From positions 1 to 11,352 of the forward strand of contig CALGIH010000244.1 in NCBI GenBank assembly GCA_937916035.1: a DNA stretch of 11,352 nt, read 5' to 3'. The stretch comes from an uncultured Lacinutrix sp. GTDB lineage: Bacteria > Bacteroidota > Bacteroidia > Flavobacteriales > Flavobacteriaceae. Of the stretch, positions 1 to 7,092 are shown in pieces; the stretch's first letter is position 1; every line of letters begins with the position of its first letter. The position numbers and the translations under genes are program-made. The notes under the pieces were generated by a model. That model was not told the DNA's origin and did no database searches. It saw nothing but the letters and a program-made list of their open reading frames with translations.

Positions 1-712
1 CCATAGAAACATGAGCACCTCCTTTCGTTATTTCTTTAATAGCTTCAACGACATTATTATTTGAAGCATTGATTATTGAATTTGCTCCAAGTTGCTTTGC
101 CAATTCTAAAGTTCCATCATTAATATCAATTGCTGTTACTTGGGCTCCAAGAGCATTTGCAATCATAATTGCAGATAAGCCAACACCTCCACATCCATGA
201 ATTGTAACATGTTGTCCTTCAGATACTTTTCCTTGAACAACAATGGCTCTAAACGCTGTAATAAAACGACATCCTAAAGTTGCTGCAGTTATATCATTTA
301 TCTCTTCAGGAAGTTTTACTAAATTAGTATCTGCATAATCCAAAGCAACATATTCTGCAAAGGATCCATGATGCGTAAATCCAGGTTGTGATTGATGATC
401 ACATACTTGCTGGTTACCTGATTTGCATTCACCACATTGTCCACAACCACCCACAAAAGGAATGGTAACGCGATCTCCAATTTTAAAATTCTTGATGTCT
501 TTGCCTGAAGCAACAATAATTCCAGCTAATTCATGACCAGGAACATGTGGTAATATAATATCTTGATCGTGTCCCATCCAACCATGCCAATCGCTACGAC
601 ACAAACCAGTTGCATTAACTTTCACAACAACACCATCATTTTTTGGTGTTGGGTCTTCTATATTTTGAATAGTAATTGGACCTTGAAATCTTTCAAAAAT
701 AGCTGCTCTCAT
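1..712 (-). CDS. Zinc-dependent alcohol dehydrogenase, N-terminal 237 codons (C-terminus outside window)
   Basis: Medium-chain dehydrogenase/reductase that should interconvert an alcohol and its aldehyde with a nicotinamide cofactor in the cytoplasm. Translating the complement from ATG at 712 gives 237 uninterrupted codons running off the left edge, so the last roughly 100 residues are missing. Visible residues are Cys38, the His60-Glu61 pair of a PGHE motif and Cys148 (catalytic zinc), the structural-zinc cysteines 90, 93, 96 and 104, and a GCGGVG Rossmann loop at 173-178. Asp196 at the end of the second Rossmann strand favours NAD over NADP. The start lies 35 bases downstream of the E1 stop, so it may be co-transcribed. 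Substrate is unknown; an alcohol or aldehyde linked to amino-acid or phenylacetate breakdown is a guess from context. The family call is secure. Confidence 0.92.
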   Translation of the reverse strand, partial: MRAAIFERFQGPITIQNIEDPTPKNDGVVVKVNATGLCRSDWHGWMGHDQDIILPHVPGHELAGIIVASGKDIKNFKIGDRVTIPFVGGCGQCGECKSGNQQVCDHQSQPGFTHHGSFAEYVALDYADTNLVKLPEEINDITAATLGCRFITAFRAIVVQGKVSEGQHVTIHGCGGVGLSAIMIANALGAQVTAIDINDGTLELAKQLGANSIINASNNNVVEAIKEITKGGAHVSM

Positions 713-747
713 AGTTTACAATAATAGAACAACTAAGGTAATAAAGT

Positions 748-2817
748 TTAATAGTTTAACAACTCATCAATCTTCATTTTTACTTTCTCCATCGATGGAA
801 TCATCGTTTGTTCCAATGTAGAATTTAAAGGAATTGCAGGCATATTTTCACTACCAATAGTCATTACTGGAGCGTCTAAATATTGAAAACATTGTTCTTG
901 AATCTTTCCTGCTAATGCCAATGCAAAACTATTGTTTGAAGGCTCTTCAGTGACTACCAAACATTTTCCAGTTTTCTTAACAGATGTCATTATAGTATCT
1001 TCATCTAATGGATATAAAGTTCGTAAATCAATTATTTCTACTTGATTTCTGATCTCCTTAGTCGCATTATAAGCCCAATGTACTCCCATTCCATAAGTCA
1101 CAATAGTAAGTGTTTCAACATCTTCTTGCTTCCATATTTCTTGTAAGAGCCAAGCTTTCCCAAGCGGCAATATATAATCTTCACTAGGCTCAACAGATGT
1201 AGCACCTTTTGTTCCTGGAACTTTAGACCAATACAATCCTTTATGCTCTAAAATAACCACAGGATTTGGGTCGTAATAGGCTGCTTTCATCAAGCCTTTT
1301 AAATCGGCTCCATTACTTGGATATACTATTTTAATTCCTCTAATATTAGTGATGACACTTTCTACAGAAGATGAATGATATGGTCCGCCACTTCCGTAAG
1401 CGCCAATAGGAACTCGTAAAATCATACTAACTGGCCATTTTCCATTGGAAAGGTAACAACTGCGACTAACTTCAGTAAATAACTGATTGAGTCCAGGCCA
1501 AATATAATCTGCAAACTGAACCTCAACAATTGGTTTTAATCCAACTGCACTCATCCCAACAGTTGAACCTACAATAAATGCTTCTTGAATTGGTGTATTA
1601 AATACACGATCATCTCCAAATTTTTGAGCAAGGGTTGCGGCTTCTCGAAAAACGCCTCCTAGCCTTCCTCCTACATCTTGTCCATACAACAAGCATTCTT
1701 TATGCTTTCGCATTAATTCCTCAACAGCAAACAAAGCACAGTCTACCATGACCACTTTTTCTGATCCTTCAGGTGAGCGCTCACCAACTTCTTCAGTGAT
1801 TGGTGTTGGAGCAAAATCATGAGTGAATAAATCTTCAGGTTTTGGATCTTCGGCTTTTAAAGCCTTTTCAAAATCTGATTGCACTTTCGCTTTCGCGGAA
1901 TTTTCAATTGCTTCGATTTCTATGTTAGAAAAACCATTATCTAATAATTGTTGTTTTAGAACAGGATAAGGGTCGCGTGAACGTGCTTCTTCTAAATCAT
2001 CGCGATACCATTCCATGCGAACTCCAGATGTATGATGATTCAACAATGGAACTTTAGCGTGAATCAAAAATGGACGACGTTCTTTACGAATCGTTTTAAT
2101 CACTCTTTCAACAGCTTCATAACTTTCAATAAAGTTGGCGCCATCAATGGAGATGGCTTCTAGACCTTTAAATCCTTTAGCATATTCGAAGGCATCTTGC
2201 GCTCTTGTCTCTTCAGCATTTGCCGAAATATCCCAACCATTATCTTGTACTAAATACAAAATTGGCATTTGCTTTAAAGCTGCCATTTGAAAGGCTTCAG
2301 CAATTTCTCCTTCTGTTACTGAAGCGTCACCTAACGAGCATACTGTGATTGGTTTTTGAGACATCTCGACTACGCTCGATAGGACAGGATTTTTTAAGTT
2401 TTGCTTTTCAATATACTGCATTCCCATAGCAACTCCTGTTGCAGGAATGGCTTGCATTCCAGTAGCTGATGATTGATGAGGAATTTTAGGTTTATCATCA
2501 TCCTTCAAACTTGGATGACAATAATACGTTCTACCACCAGAAAAAGGGTCGTCTTTTTTAGCTAATAACTGCAACATTAAATCATAAGGCTCTAAACCAA
2601 ATGACAATAACATAGCATCATCTCTATAATAAGGAAACGCATAATCTTGAGGTAATAACTGCATGCCTAAAGCAATTTGAATGGCTTCATGCCCTCTAGA
2701 TGTTGCATGTACATATTTTGAAACCTGTTTAAAATTGGCTTCGTACAATTCAGTCATTGCTTTGGCTGTGCACAACTTTGAGAATGCTTTTTTTAGTATT
2801 TCTTTATTCATATTCAT
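748..2817 (-). CDS. 2-oxoacid dehydrogenase E1, fused alpha and beta subunits (branched-chain type)
   Basis: Thiamine-diphosphate component of a cytoplasmic 2-oxoacid dehydrogenase complex. It decarboxylates a 2-oxoacid and passes the acyl group to the lipoyl domain of E2. The 689 residues join an alpha-like half (about 1-335) to a beta-like half (about 352-689). The ThDP motif starts GDAS at 163-166 and ends at Asn193. The beta half carries the conserved stretch around Gln411-Glu412 and a PIGAYGSGGPYHS loop. Length and fusion match the 2-oxoisovalerate dehydrogenase type common in Bacteroidota. An aminotransferase and an E2 lie just upstream; E3 is not in the window. Two in-frame ATGs lie at 2817 and 2811. 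A hairpin abuts the first, and a GGAA sits at better distance from the second, so the start may be two codons later. Residues about 146-154 are encoded by a dispersed repeat. Substrate range is not decided by sequence. Confidence 0.93.
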   Translation of the reverse strand: MNMNKEILKKAFSKLCTAKAMTELYEANFKQVSKYVHATSRGHEAIQIALGMQLLPQDYAFPYYRDDAMLLSFGLEPYDLMLQLLAKKDDPFSGGRTYYCHPSLKDDDKPKIPHQSSATGMQAIPATGVAMGMQYIEKQNLKNPVLSSVVEMSQKPITVCSLGDASVTEGEIAEAFQMAALKQMPILYLVQDNGWDISANAEETRAQDAFEYAKGFKGLEAISIDGANFIESYEAVERVIKTIRKERRPFLIHAKVPLLNHHTSGVRMEWYRDDLEEARSRDPYPVLKQQLLDNGFSNIEIEAIENSAKAKVQSDFEKALKAEDPKPEDLFTHDFAPTPITEEVGERSPEGSEKVVMVDCALFAVEELMRKHKECLLYGQDVGGRLGGVFREAATLAQKFGDDRVFNTPIQEAFIVGSTVGMSAVGLKPIVEVQFADYIWPGLNQLFTEVSRSCYLSNGKWPVSMILRVPIGAYGSGGPYHSSSVESVITNIRGIKIVYPSNGADLKGLMKAAYYDPNPVVILEHKGLYWSKVPGTKGATSVEPSEDYILPLGKAWLLQEIWKQEDVETLTIVTYGMGVHWAYNATKEIRNQVEIIDLRTLYPLDEDTIMTSVKKTGKCLVVTEEPSNNSFALALAGKIQEQCFQYLDAPVMTIGSENMPAIPLNSTLEQTMIPSMEKVKMKIDELLNY
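2361..2385. repeat. Dispersed palindromic repeat lying in frame inside E1
   Basis: On the plus strand this reads ATCTCGA, CTACGC, TCGATAG, an imperfect copy of a palindrome whose arms would be ATCTCGA and TCGAGAT. I recall the same motif as a common intergenic repeat in Flavobacteriaceae. Here it is translated in frame as LSSVVEMS at about residues 147-154 of E1, in the loop just before the ThDP-binding strand that leads to GDAS. The repeat assignment rests on recognition, not on a second copy in this window. Confidence 0.55.
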
Positions 2818-2835
2818 TTTCCACGTAAGTGGAAA
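2818..2835 (+). repeat. GNAR-loop hairpin directly against the E1 start codon
   Basis: Perfect 7-bp inverted repeat: TTTCCAC, loop GTAA, GTGGAAA. It ends one base before the ATG of E1 at 2817, and on the transcript its inner purine tract GGAAA is the only ribosome-binding-like sequence. It resembles the hairpin at 6755-6772 (TTCCCAC, GAAA, GTGGGAA) and belongs to the same short family. The strand gives the orientation in which the loop reads G-N-A-R. Confidence 0.7.
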
Positions 2836-2841
2836 TCTATT

Positions 2842-2917
2842 GTCATTCCTGCGAAGGCAGGAATCTATTTTTATATTATTCTATTTTGTGGATTCCGCAT
2901 CAAGTATGGAATGATAA
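2842..2917 (+). repeat. Composite ~76-bp repeat with GTCATTCC / GGAATGA ends
   Basis: Begins GTCATTCC with a perfect hairpin at 2845-2864 (ATTCCTGC, loop GAAG, GCAGGAAT). It continues through an AT-rich spacer and ends in a second imperfect hairpin, ATTCCGCA...TATGGAAT at 2892-2912, followed by GATAA. The element at 11226-11300 has the same order, nearly the same length and the same right-hand sequence GGATTCCGCATCAAGT. It fills most of the 122-base gap between the aminotransferase and E1 and could form structure in the shared transcript. No protein is encoded. Function is unknown. Confidence 0.75.
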
Positions 2918-2939
2918 GTCTTGCTTAAACCAACTCTTT

Positions 2940-3992
2940 TTAAACCTTTACCATCCAATTAAAGGAATCTTTAATTTTTCCTGTTTTTATTCCATTTAAT
3001 GTTTCATTTACGTCTAGTCCAACTGGGCTTTCATTAGATACATGAATAGTCTCATCATCAATTCCAATTTCCTGTATATATGCAATCCCAACTGCTGTTC
3101 CTGTACCAAAAGCCTCTTCTAGAGTTCCATTGCTGGAAGCTTCTTTAATTTCATCAATTGTAATTGGACGCTCCATTACTTCAAATCCTTTATGTTTTAA
3201 AATATCGATAACACTCATTCTTGTTATTCCATTTAGAATAGAGCCATCACGTTTTGGCGTGATAAATTTACCCTCAATTTTGAAAAAAATATTCATGGTT
3301 CCAACTTCTTGAATGTATTTGTGCTCAACTGCATCTAACCACAATACTTGGTCATAACCTTTTGCTTTTGCTAATTCTGTTGGACGAATTGCAGCTGCGT
3401 AATTCCCTGCAGCTTTAGCTTCTCCTGTTCCTCCCTCAGCTGCACGAATGTATTTTGTTTCAGCAAATAACTTTATTCTTTTATTGAAAAATGGTCCTGA
3501 AGGTGATGCAATGATGATGAATTTAAAACTCGTCGCTGCACGCATGCCAATAAAAGGTTCATCAGCATACATAAATGGTCTTAGATATAAAGCACATCCA
3601 TCTTGTGGTGGAATCCAAGCGCGTTCAACAGCCACTAATTGCTTTAAACCTTCAACAAACAAATCTTCAAGAAAGTTCGGCATTCCCATTCTGTCTGCAC
3701 TAGAATTTAATCGAGCAGCATTCTTTTCTGGCCTGAATAACATCGGAATTCCCTCTGTATCAAGCGTAGATTTCATACCTTCAAAAATAGCTTGTCCATA
3801 GTGCAAAGCCATAGCTGCTGGATGTGTTGGTATTAATGCTAAAGGCTCAACTCTTGGGTTATTCCATTGACCATTTTCATAATCACAAATAAACATATGA
3901 TCTGTAAAAGTCCTTCCTAACGGAATATTATTAAAGTCTAAGCTTTCAACTTTTGATTTTGCTACTCTTTTTATTGAAATGTTATGTTTCAT
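2940..3992 (-). CDS. ilvE: Branched-chain amino acid aminotransferase
   Basis: Fold-type IV PLP enzyme that moves the amino group between leucine, isoleucine or valine and 2-oxoglutarate, acting in both breakdown and synthesis in the cytoplasm. The 350 residues fit the larger (group II, eukaryote-like) form. The PLP lysine is Lys193 in EAKAAGNYAA, matching the KLGGNYG context of mitochondrial BCAT. The signature EVGTMNIFF is at 229-237, and GQAIFEGMKS at 66-75 is the usual substrate-side loop. It starts at ATG 3992 with a homologous N-terminus. It lies between E2 and E1 genes, so its oxoacid products would be handed to that complex. Some members of this group also accept aromatic amino acids, which would link it to the Paa genes to the right; the sequence does not prove that. 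A repeat lies upstream at 4007-4075. Confidence 0.93.
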   Translation of the reverse strand: MKHNISIKRVAKSKVESLDFNNIPLGRTFTDHMFICDYENGQWNNPRVEPLALIPTHPAAMALHYGQAIFEGMKSTLDTEGIPMLFRPEKNAARLNSSADRMGMPNFLEDLFVEGLKQLVAVERAWIPPQDGCALYLRPFMYADEPFIGMRAATSFKFIIIASPSGPFFNKRIKLFAETKYIRAAEGGTGEAKAAGNYAAAIRPTELAKAKGYDQVLWLDAVEHKYIQEVGTMNIFFKIEGKFITPKRDGSILNGITRMSVIDILKHKGFEVMERPITIDEIKEASSNGTLEEAFGTGTAVGIAYIQEIGIDDETIHVSNESPVGLDVNETLNGIKTGKIKDSFNWMVKV

Positions 3993-4006
3993 AATTTTAT
4001 TTATTT

Positions 4007-4075
4007 GTCAGTGCGAGGAATGAAATGACGTGGCAATCCTTTTATGAGATTCCTTCACTTCGTTCGGAATGACAA
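4007..4075. repeat. Dispersed repeat between E2 and aminotransferase genes
   Basis: A 69-base non-coding block bounded by GTCA on the left and GGAATGACAA on the right. The left part (GTCAGTGCGAGGAATGA, then GACGTGGCAATCC) and the right part (GAGATTCCTTCACTTCG, then TTCGGAATGAC) resemble motifs I know as frequent intergenic repeats in Flavobacteriaceae and other bacteria. The right end is the same GGAATGACAA that closes the 11226-11300 element. It fills most of the 88-base gap and encodes nothing. Confidence 0.6.
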
Positions 4076-4080
4076 TTCAA

Positions 4081-5364
4081 TTATATTTTTCGATTGACAT
4101 CAAAATTTTCTAAATAATCTGCGATGCGTCTTAGGAAACTTCCTCCTAAATAACCATCGACAACGCGATGATCAAAAGAAAGTGACAAGTACATCATGCT
4201 TCTAATGGCTATTTCATCACCTTTCTCAGTTTCCATAACTTCAGCTCTTTTTTTAATAATTCCTAAAGCAAGAATAGCTACTTCTGGTTGATTAATTATT
4301 GGAGTTCCCATGACGCTACCAAAAGTTCCAACATTGGAAATAGTAAATGTGCTACCTTTAATATCTTCTGGCTTTAAGTTATTATCTCTCGCTTTTGTTG
4401 CTAGATTATTGACATCTGCTGCGAGTTCCTTTAAGTTCTTTTTATCAGCATCTTTAACTACTGGAACTATAAGGTTTCCAGTTGGCAAAGCTGTTGCCAT
4501 TCCGATATTAATGTGCTCTTTTACAATGATATTTTCTCCATCAACAGATACATTAATCATTGGGAAATCTTTAATTGCCTTAGCTACTGCTTCAACAAAT
4601 AAAGGTGTGAATGTTAGTTTGCAATTATGTTTTTCTTGAAATGGACGTTTGTTTGCGTTTCTCCAATTAACCAAATCGGTTAAATCGGCTTCAACATAAG
4701 CAGTTACGTGTGGAGAGGTGTGTTTTGAATACACCATGCGATCTGCAATCATTTGACGCATTCTATCCATCTTCACAATTTTTCCTTTGCCTTTATCTAA
4801 ATTCAATTGTGGGATACGATAAGCCGTTGGATCTTGTACAACACTTGGTTGTACAAACTTAAATGGACGACCGTCTTTAATATATAGAAATAGGTCACTT
4901 TTGCGTAAGCGTCCATCATTTCCTGTTGCTGGAATCCGAGCTAATTCCTCAAAACTAATGTGTTGTTCTTTTGCGATTGAAACAATTAATGGTGAAAAGA
5001 AGGTGTTATTGTTTTGACTTGCAGTTGCAAGTTGTTTTGGTTTTATTGAAGTTTTACTGCTTTCTGGCTTTGTTGATTTTACCTCAACTTTATATTCAAC
5101 CTTTTTAGATTGAACCACTTTACCATCAGTTTTTATAATAGCAATAGTCTCTCCAATTTTTATAACCTCGTTAGCTCTGAATAAAATTTCCTCAACCACA
5201 CCAGACACAGTTGAAGGCACTTCAGAATCTACTTTGTCTGTAGCAACTTCTAAAAGCATTTCGTCTTGTTCAATACTATCACCAACATTTTTGAACCAAG
5301 TAATTATGGCTGCATCAGTAATACTCTCTCCCAATTTGGGCATTTTAAATTCAAATCTTGACAT
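4081..5364 (-). CDS. Dihydrolipoyl acyltransferase (E2) of a 2-oxoacid dehydrogenase complex
   Basis: Forms the core of the complex and transfers the acyl group from lipoate to CoA. Of 427 residues, 1-80 form one lipoyl domain with the lipoyl-lysine at Lys44 in EVATDKVDSEV. A charged, flexible linker follows (81-120), then a peripheral-subunit-binding domain at about 122-160 (SPLIVSIAKE...GRLRKSD), a second linker, and a catalytic acetyltransferase domain from about 195. The catalytic DHRVVDG is at 398-404, with His399 and Asp403. One lipoyl domain and strong similarity to branched-chain E2 proteins suit pairing with the fused E1 at 748-2817. It starts at ATG 5364 with the usual FKMPKLGES opening. 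Branched-chain oxoacids are the likely substrates; phenylpyruvate is possible. It could also be named 2-oxoglutarate or pyruvate E2, but the neighbouring aminotransferase argues against that. Confidence 0.92.
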   Translation of the reverse strand: MSRFEFKMPKLGESITDAAIITWFKNVGDSIEQDEMLLEVATDKVDSEVPSTVSGVVEEILFRANEVIKIGETIAIIKTDGKVVQSKKVEYKVEVKSTKPESSKTSIKPKQLATASQNNNTFFSPLIVSIAKEQHISFEELARIPATGNDGRLRKSDLFLYIKDGRPFKFVQPSVVQDPTAYRIPQLNLDKGKGKIVKMDRMRQMIADRMVYSKHTSPHVTAYVEADLTDLVNWRNANKRPFQEKHNCKLTFTPLFVEAVAKAIKDFPMINVSVDGENIIVKEHINIGMATALPTGNLIVPVVKDADKKNLKELAADVNNLATKARDNNLKPEDIKGSTFTISNVGTFGSVMGTPIINQPEVAILALGIIKKRAEVMETEKGDEIAIRSMMYLSLSFDHRVVDGYLGGSFLRRIADYLENFDVNRKI

Positions 5365-5370
5365 TATATT

Positions 5371-5388
5371 AACTAATGTTTGTTAGTT
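5371..5388. promoter_or_regulatory. Operator-like inverted repeat upstream of E2
   Basis: AACTAAT, spacer GTTT, GTTAGTT: 7-base arms matching at six of seven positions, 6 bases upstream of the E2 start codon. It is the only obvious symmetric site in the 32-base gap between paaY and E2, and the size fits a TetR-type dimer site. No regulator gene is in the window and no second copy was seen, so this is a candidate only. If real, it would allow the E2-aminotransferase-E1 half to be controlled apart from the paa half. Confidence 0.25.
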
Positions 5389-5396
5389 TATAAAAA

Positions 5397-5993
5397 TTAA
5401 CTCTTCATAAAATCACGAAGGGTATCATAAACGCCTTCTTGTATTTTCATATTCTCTGGAACTTCTCTTAAAGGCTCCACTTGTTTTAAACTTTCATGAC
5501 AATCTTTTGGTAATTGCTGATACAATTTTGTGCCTTTAGTTTTCCAATTAATCATTTCGTCAGTAACTTCTTTAATTACTTTCGCTGGATTACCAACCAC
5601 TAAACTTCTCCTCGGAATTTTAGTTTCTGCCTTTACAAAAGCCATGGCTCCAACAATACTTTCATCACCAATTTCAGCATCATCCATTATGACTGTATTC
5701 ATGCCAACCAATACATTTTTACCAATGTTTGCTCCATGAATAATTGCTCCATGACCAATATGAGCGCTTTCCTTTAAGGTAATTGACTTACCTGGAAACA
5801 TATGAACTGTACAGTTTTCTTGAACATTTACTCCATCTTCTAAAATGATTTGTCCCCAATCACCACGAATAGCAGCACCAGGACCAATGTAACAGTCTTT
5901 ACCAATGATGACATTACCTGTTACTGCAGCCAAAGGATGCACAAAACTACTTTTATGAACTACTGGTATGTATCCTTTAAAACTGTAAATCAT
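5397..5993 (-). CDS. paaY: PaaY, gamma-carbonic-anhydrase-fold thioesterase of phenylacetate degradation
   Basis: Left-handed beta-helix protein of 198 residues, the size and sequence type of E. coli PaaY. In that species it is a metal-dependent thioesterase that removes dead-end CoA thioesters formed from the unstable ring-epoxide/oxepin intermediates, releasing CoA. Hexapeptide turns run from about 27 to 125. The likely metal ligands are His64 (CTVH), His81 and His86 in HIGHGAIIHG, as in gamma carbonic anhydrases. The C-terminal stretch WKTKGTKLYQQL...VEPLRE follows PaaY closely and separates it from plain carbonic anhydrases such as YrdA. Its ATG overlaps the stop of the upstream crotonase gene by 4 bases (ATGA), indicating translational coupling. 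CaiE is a close paralogue, but no carnitine genes are nearby, so PaaY is preferred. Confidence 0.9.
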   Translation of the reverse strand: MIYSFKGYIPVVHKSSFVHPLAAVTGNVIIGKDCYIGPGAAIRGDWGQIILEDGVNVQENCTVHMFPGKSITLKESAHIGHGAIIHGANIGKNVLVGMNTVIMDDAEIGDESIVGAMAFVKAETKIPRRSLVVGNPAKVIKEVTDEMINWKTKGTKLYQQLPKDCHESLKQVEPLREVPENMKIQEGVYDTLRDFMKS

Positions 5994-6742
5994 TTATATT
6001 TTCTTAATGTATCTTTAGTGAAATTACTCAAGACTAAACGTCCACTAATTTTAGCCCGCTGGATTAGTAATTGATCCCAATCTTCAGTTCCTCTCCAAAA
6101 CATAGTCTTCATCTCTGTCATAGCTTTTGTATTGTAAGTACATAAATTTTCAGCAAAAGTTTTAACTGCTTCATCTAGTTCTTCTACACTATCATACACT
6201 TGCGTAAATAAGCCCTTTTGTTGAGCCCATTCGGCAGAATAAAAACTATTAGCATCCATCGCTATTTGTGACATAGCACTCAATCCAAGTTTTCTTTGTA
6301 CAGCTGGTCCAACCACAAATGGTCCGATTCCAACATTAAGTTCACTTAACTTAATTGAAGCAAATTTTGTTGCCATGCAATAATCGGTTGCAGATGCTAG
6401 CCCAACTCCTCCGCCAACTGTTTTTCCTTGAATACGTCCAACAATAAACTTTGGACATTTGCGCATCGCATTGATCACATTAGCAAATCCAGAGAAAAAT
6501 ACTTTCCCTGTTTCTTCATTATTAATACCAACAAGTTCTTCGAAGCTAGCTCCAGCACAAAATGTTCTATCGCCTCCACTTTTTAAAACAATGACCTTAA
6601 TACTTTCATCTTCTCCAGCAATTGCAATAGTTCTAGCCAATTCTGAGAGTAAATTAGAAGGTAATGAATTGTGGGAAGGATGAAAAAATTCAATGTATCC
6701 TACTTTGTTGTTTGTTGTTAGTTTTACGTATGGTTCGTTCAT
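5990..6742 (-). CDS. Enoyl-CoA hydratase/isomerase family protein (crotonase fold), Paa pathway
   Basis: Crotonase-fold protein of 250 residues, expected to act on CoA thioesters in the beta-oxidation-like part of phenylacetate breakdown. The oxyanion-hole segments are FCAGASF (about 61-67) and the glycine run GGGVGL (110-115). Classical hydratases have glutamate where Gly114 stands; the second catalytic position keeps Glu134 (SELNVGIGP). A single glutamate at the second site is the pattern of delta3-delta2-enoyl-CoA isomerases rather than hydratases, so an isomerase role (PaaG-like) is possible. Its stop overlaps the paaY start by 4 bases, so the two are one operon. ATG at 6742 follows a hairpin at 6755-6772. 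Whether it stands in for PaaF, PaaG or another enzyme cannot be settled here. Confidence 0.82.
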   Translation of the reverse strand: MNEPYVKLTTNNKVGYIEFFHPSHNSLPSNLLSELARTIAIAGEDESIKVIVLKSGGDRTFCAGASFEELVGINNEETGKVFFSGFANVINAMRKCPKFIVGRIQGKTVGGGVGLASATDYCMATKFASIKLSELNVGIGPFVVGPAVQRKLGLSAMSQIAMDANSFYSAEWAQQKGLFTQVYDSVEELDEAVKTFAENLCTYNTKAMTEMKTMFWRGTEDWDQLLIQRAKISGRLVLSNFTKDTLRKYK

Positions 6743-6754
6743 CGCTTTAGCGTG

Positions 6755-6772
6755 TTCCCACGAAAGTGGGAA
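6755..6772 (+). repeat. GNAR-loop hairpin, left side of GIY-YIG copy 1
   Basis: Perfect inverted repeat TTCCCAC, loop GAAA, GTGGGAA. It lies 12 bases upstream of the crotonase start and 13 bases past the ancestral stop of the decayed GIY-YIG gene. It has the same plan as the hairpin at 2818-2835. The loop reads GNAR on the plus strand. Confidence 0.7.
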
Positions 6773-6785
6773 ACTTTTTAATTGT

Positions 6786-7069
6786 TTATAAATTACAATA
6801 CAAATCCTTCCACTCAGGATTTACTTTTCTATTAATTCAATTTTCCAATCTCTATTCCATTTCTTCATTTGCATTTCTCTTAATTTAGCTTTAACCTCTA
6901 TTTCGAGCTCTTCAAAATAAACAAGTTTATCTAAATTATATCTTGCTGAGAATGTATTAGGATGCACTTTGTTTTTATGCTGATATATTCTTTTCTTTAA
7001 ATTATTTGTTTCTCCAATGTACAAAACGCCTTTTGGTTTATTTGTAATTATATAGACGTAATGTTTCAA
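6786..7069 (-). pseudogene. Single-domain GIY-YIG nuclease, TTG start and C-terminal frameshift
   Basis: The open frame 6821-7069 encodes 82 residues of a GIY-YIG domain: YVYII at 4-8, LYIGE at 16-20, Arg27, and Arg64-Glu65 before KKWNRDWKI. Such proteins cut DNA, and many small ones have no known role. The first codon is TTG (the frame is closed by TAG two codons upstream), whereas copy 2 starts with ATG. After the TAA at 6821-6823, the shifted frame reads NPEWKDLYCNL and stops at 6786-6788. Copy 2 has NPSWSDL at the same place, so one base was lost, most simply an A from the run before GTAAATCC. The frameshift removes an Asn that may be the fifth catalytic residue. A sequencing error in the short homopolymer, or use of the truncated form, cannot be excluded. 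Confidence 0.75.
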
Positions 7070-7092
7070 ATTCTAAGCTTCGATTTATAAGA

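Noticed and set aside
713..747. TATTATTG-like minus-strand sequence before the alcohol dehydrogenase as a Bacteroidota -7 element
   Set aside because: One mismatch to TAnnTTTG and no TTTG box at the right distance upstream in an AT-rich gap; too weak to list as a promoter.
1772..1785. Perfect 14-base palindrome GGTGAGCGCTCACC in the E1 alpha-beta linker
   Set aside because: It encodes the GERSP linker stretch, which looks native to this protein family, and no second copy is present; probably coincidental codon choice.
1882..1901. Repeat-like CTTTCGCTTTCGCGGAA inside E1
   Set aside because: It resembles flavobacterial palindromes but is asymmetric here, and the encoded NSAKAKVQ fits the helical end of the alpha domain; not enough to call an insertion.
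2681..2914. Plus-strand open frame of 77 codons across the E1 start and the repeat
   Set aside because: It covers antisense E1 sequence and the 76-bp repeat (translated as LLSFLRRQES); no independent evidence of a gene.
5397..5993. Calling this gene a carbonic anhydrase or CaiE
   Set aside because: The fold and metal histidines are shared, but the C-terminal WKTKGTKLYQQL/VEPLRE stretch and the adjacent paa genes fit PaaY better.
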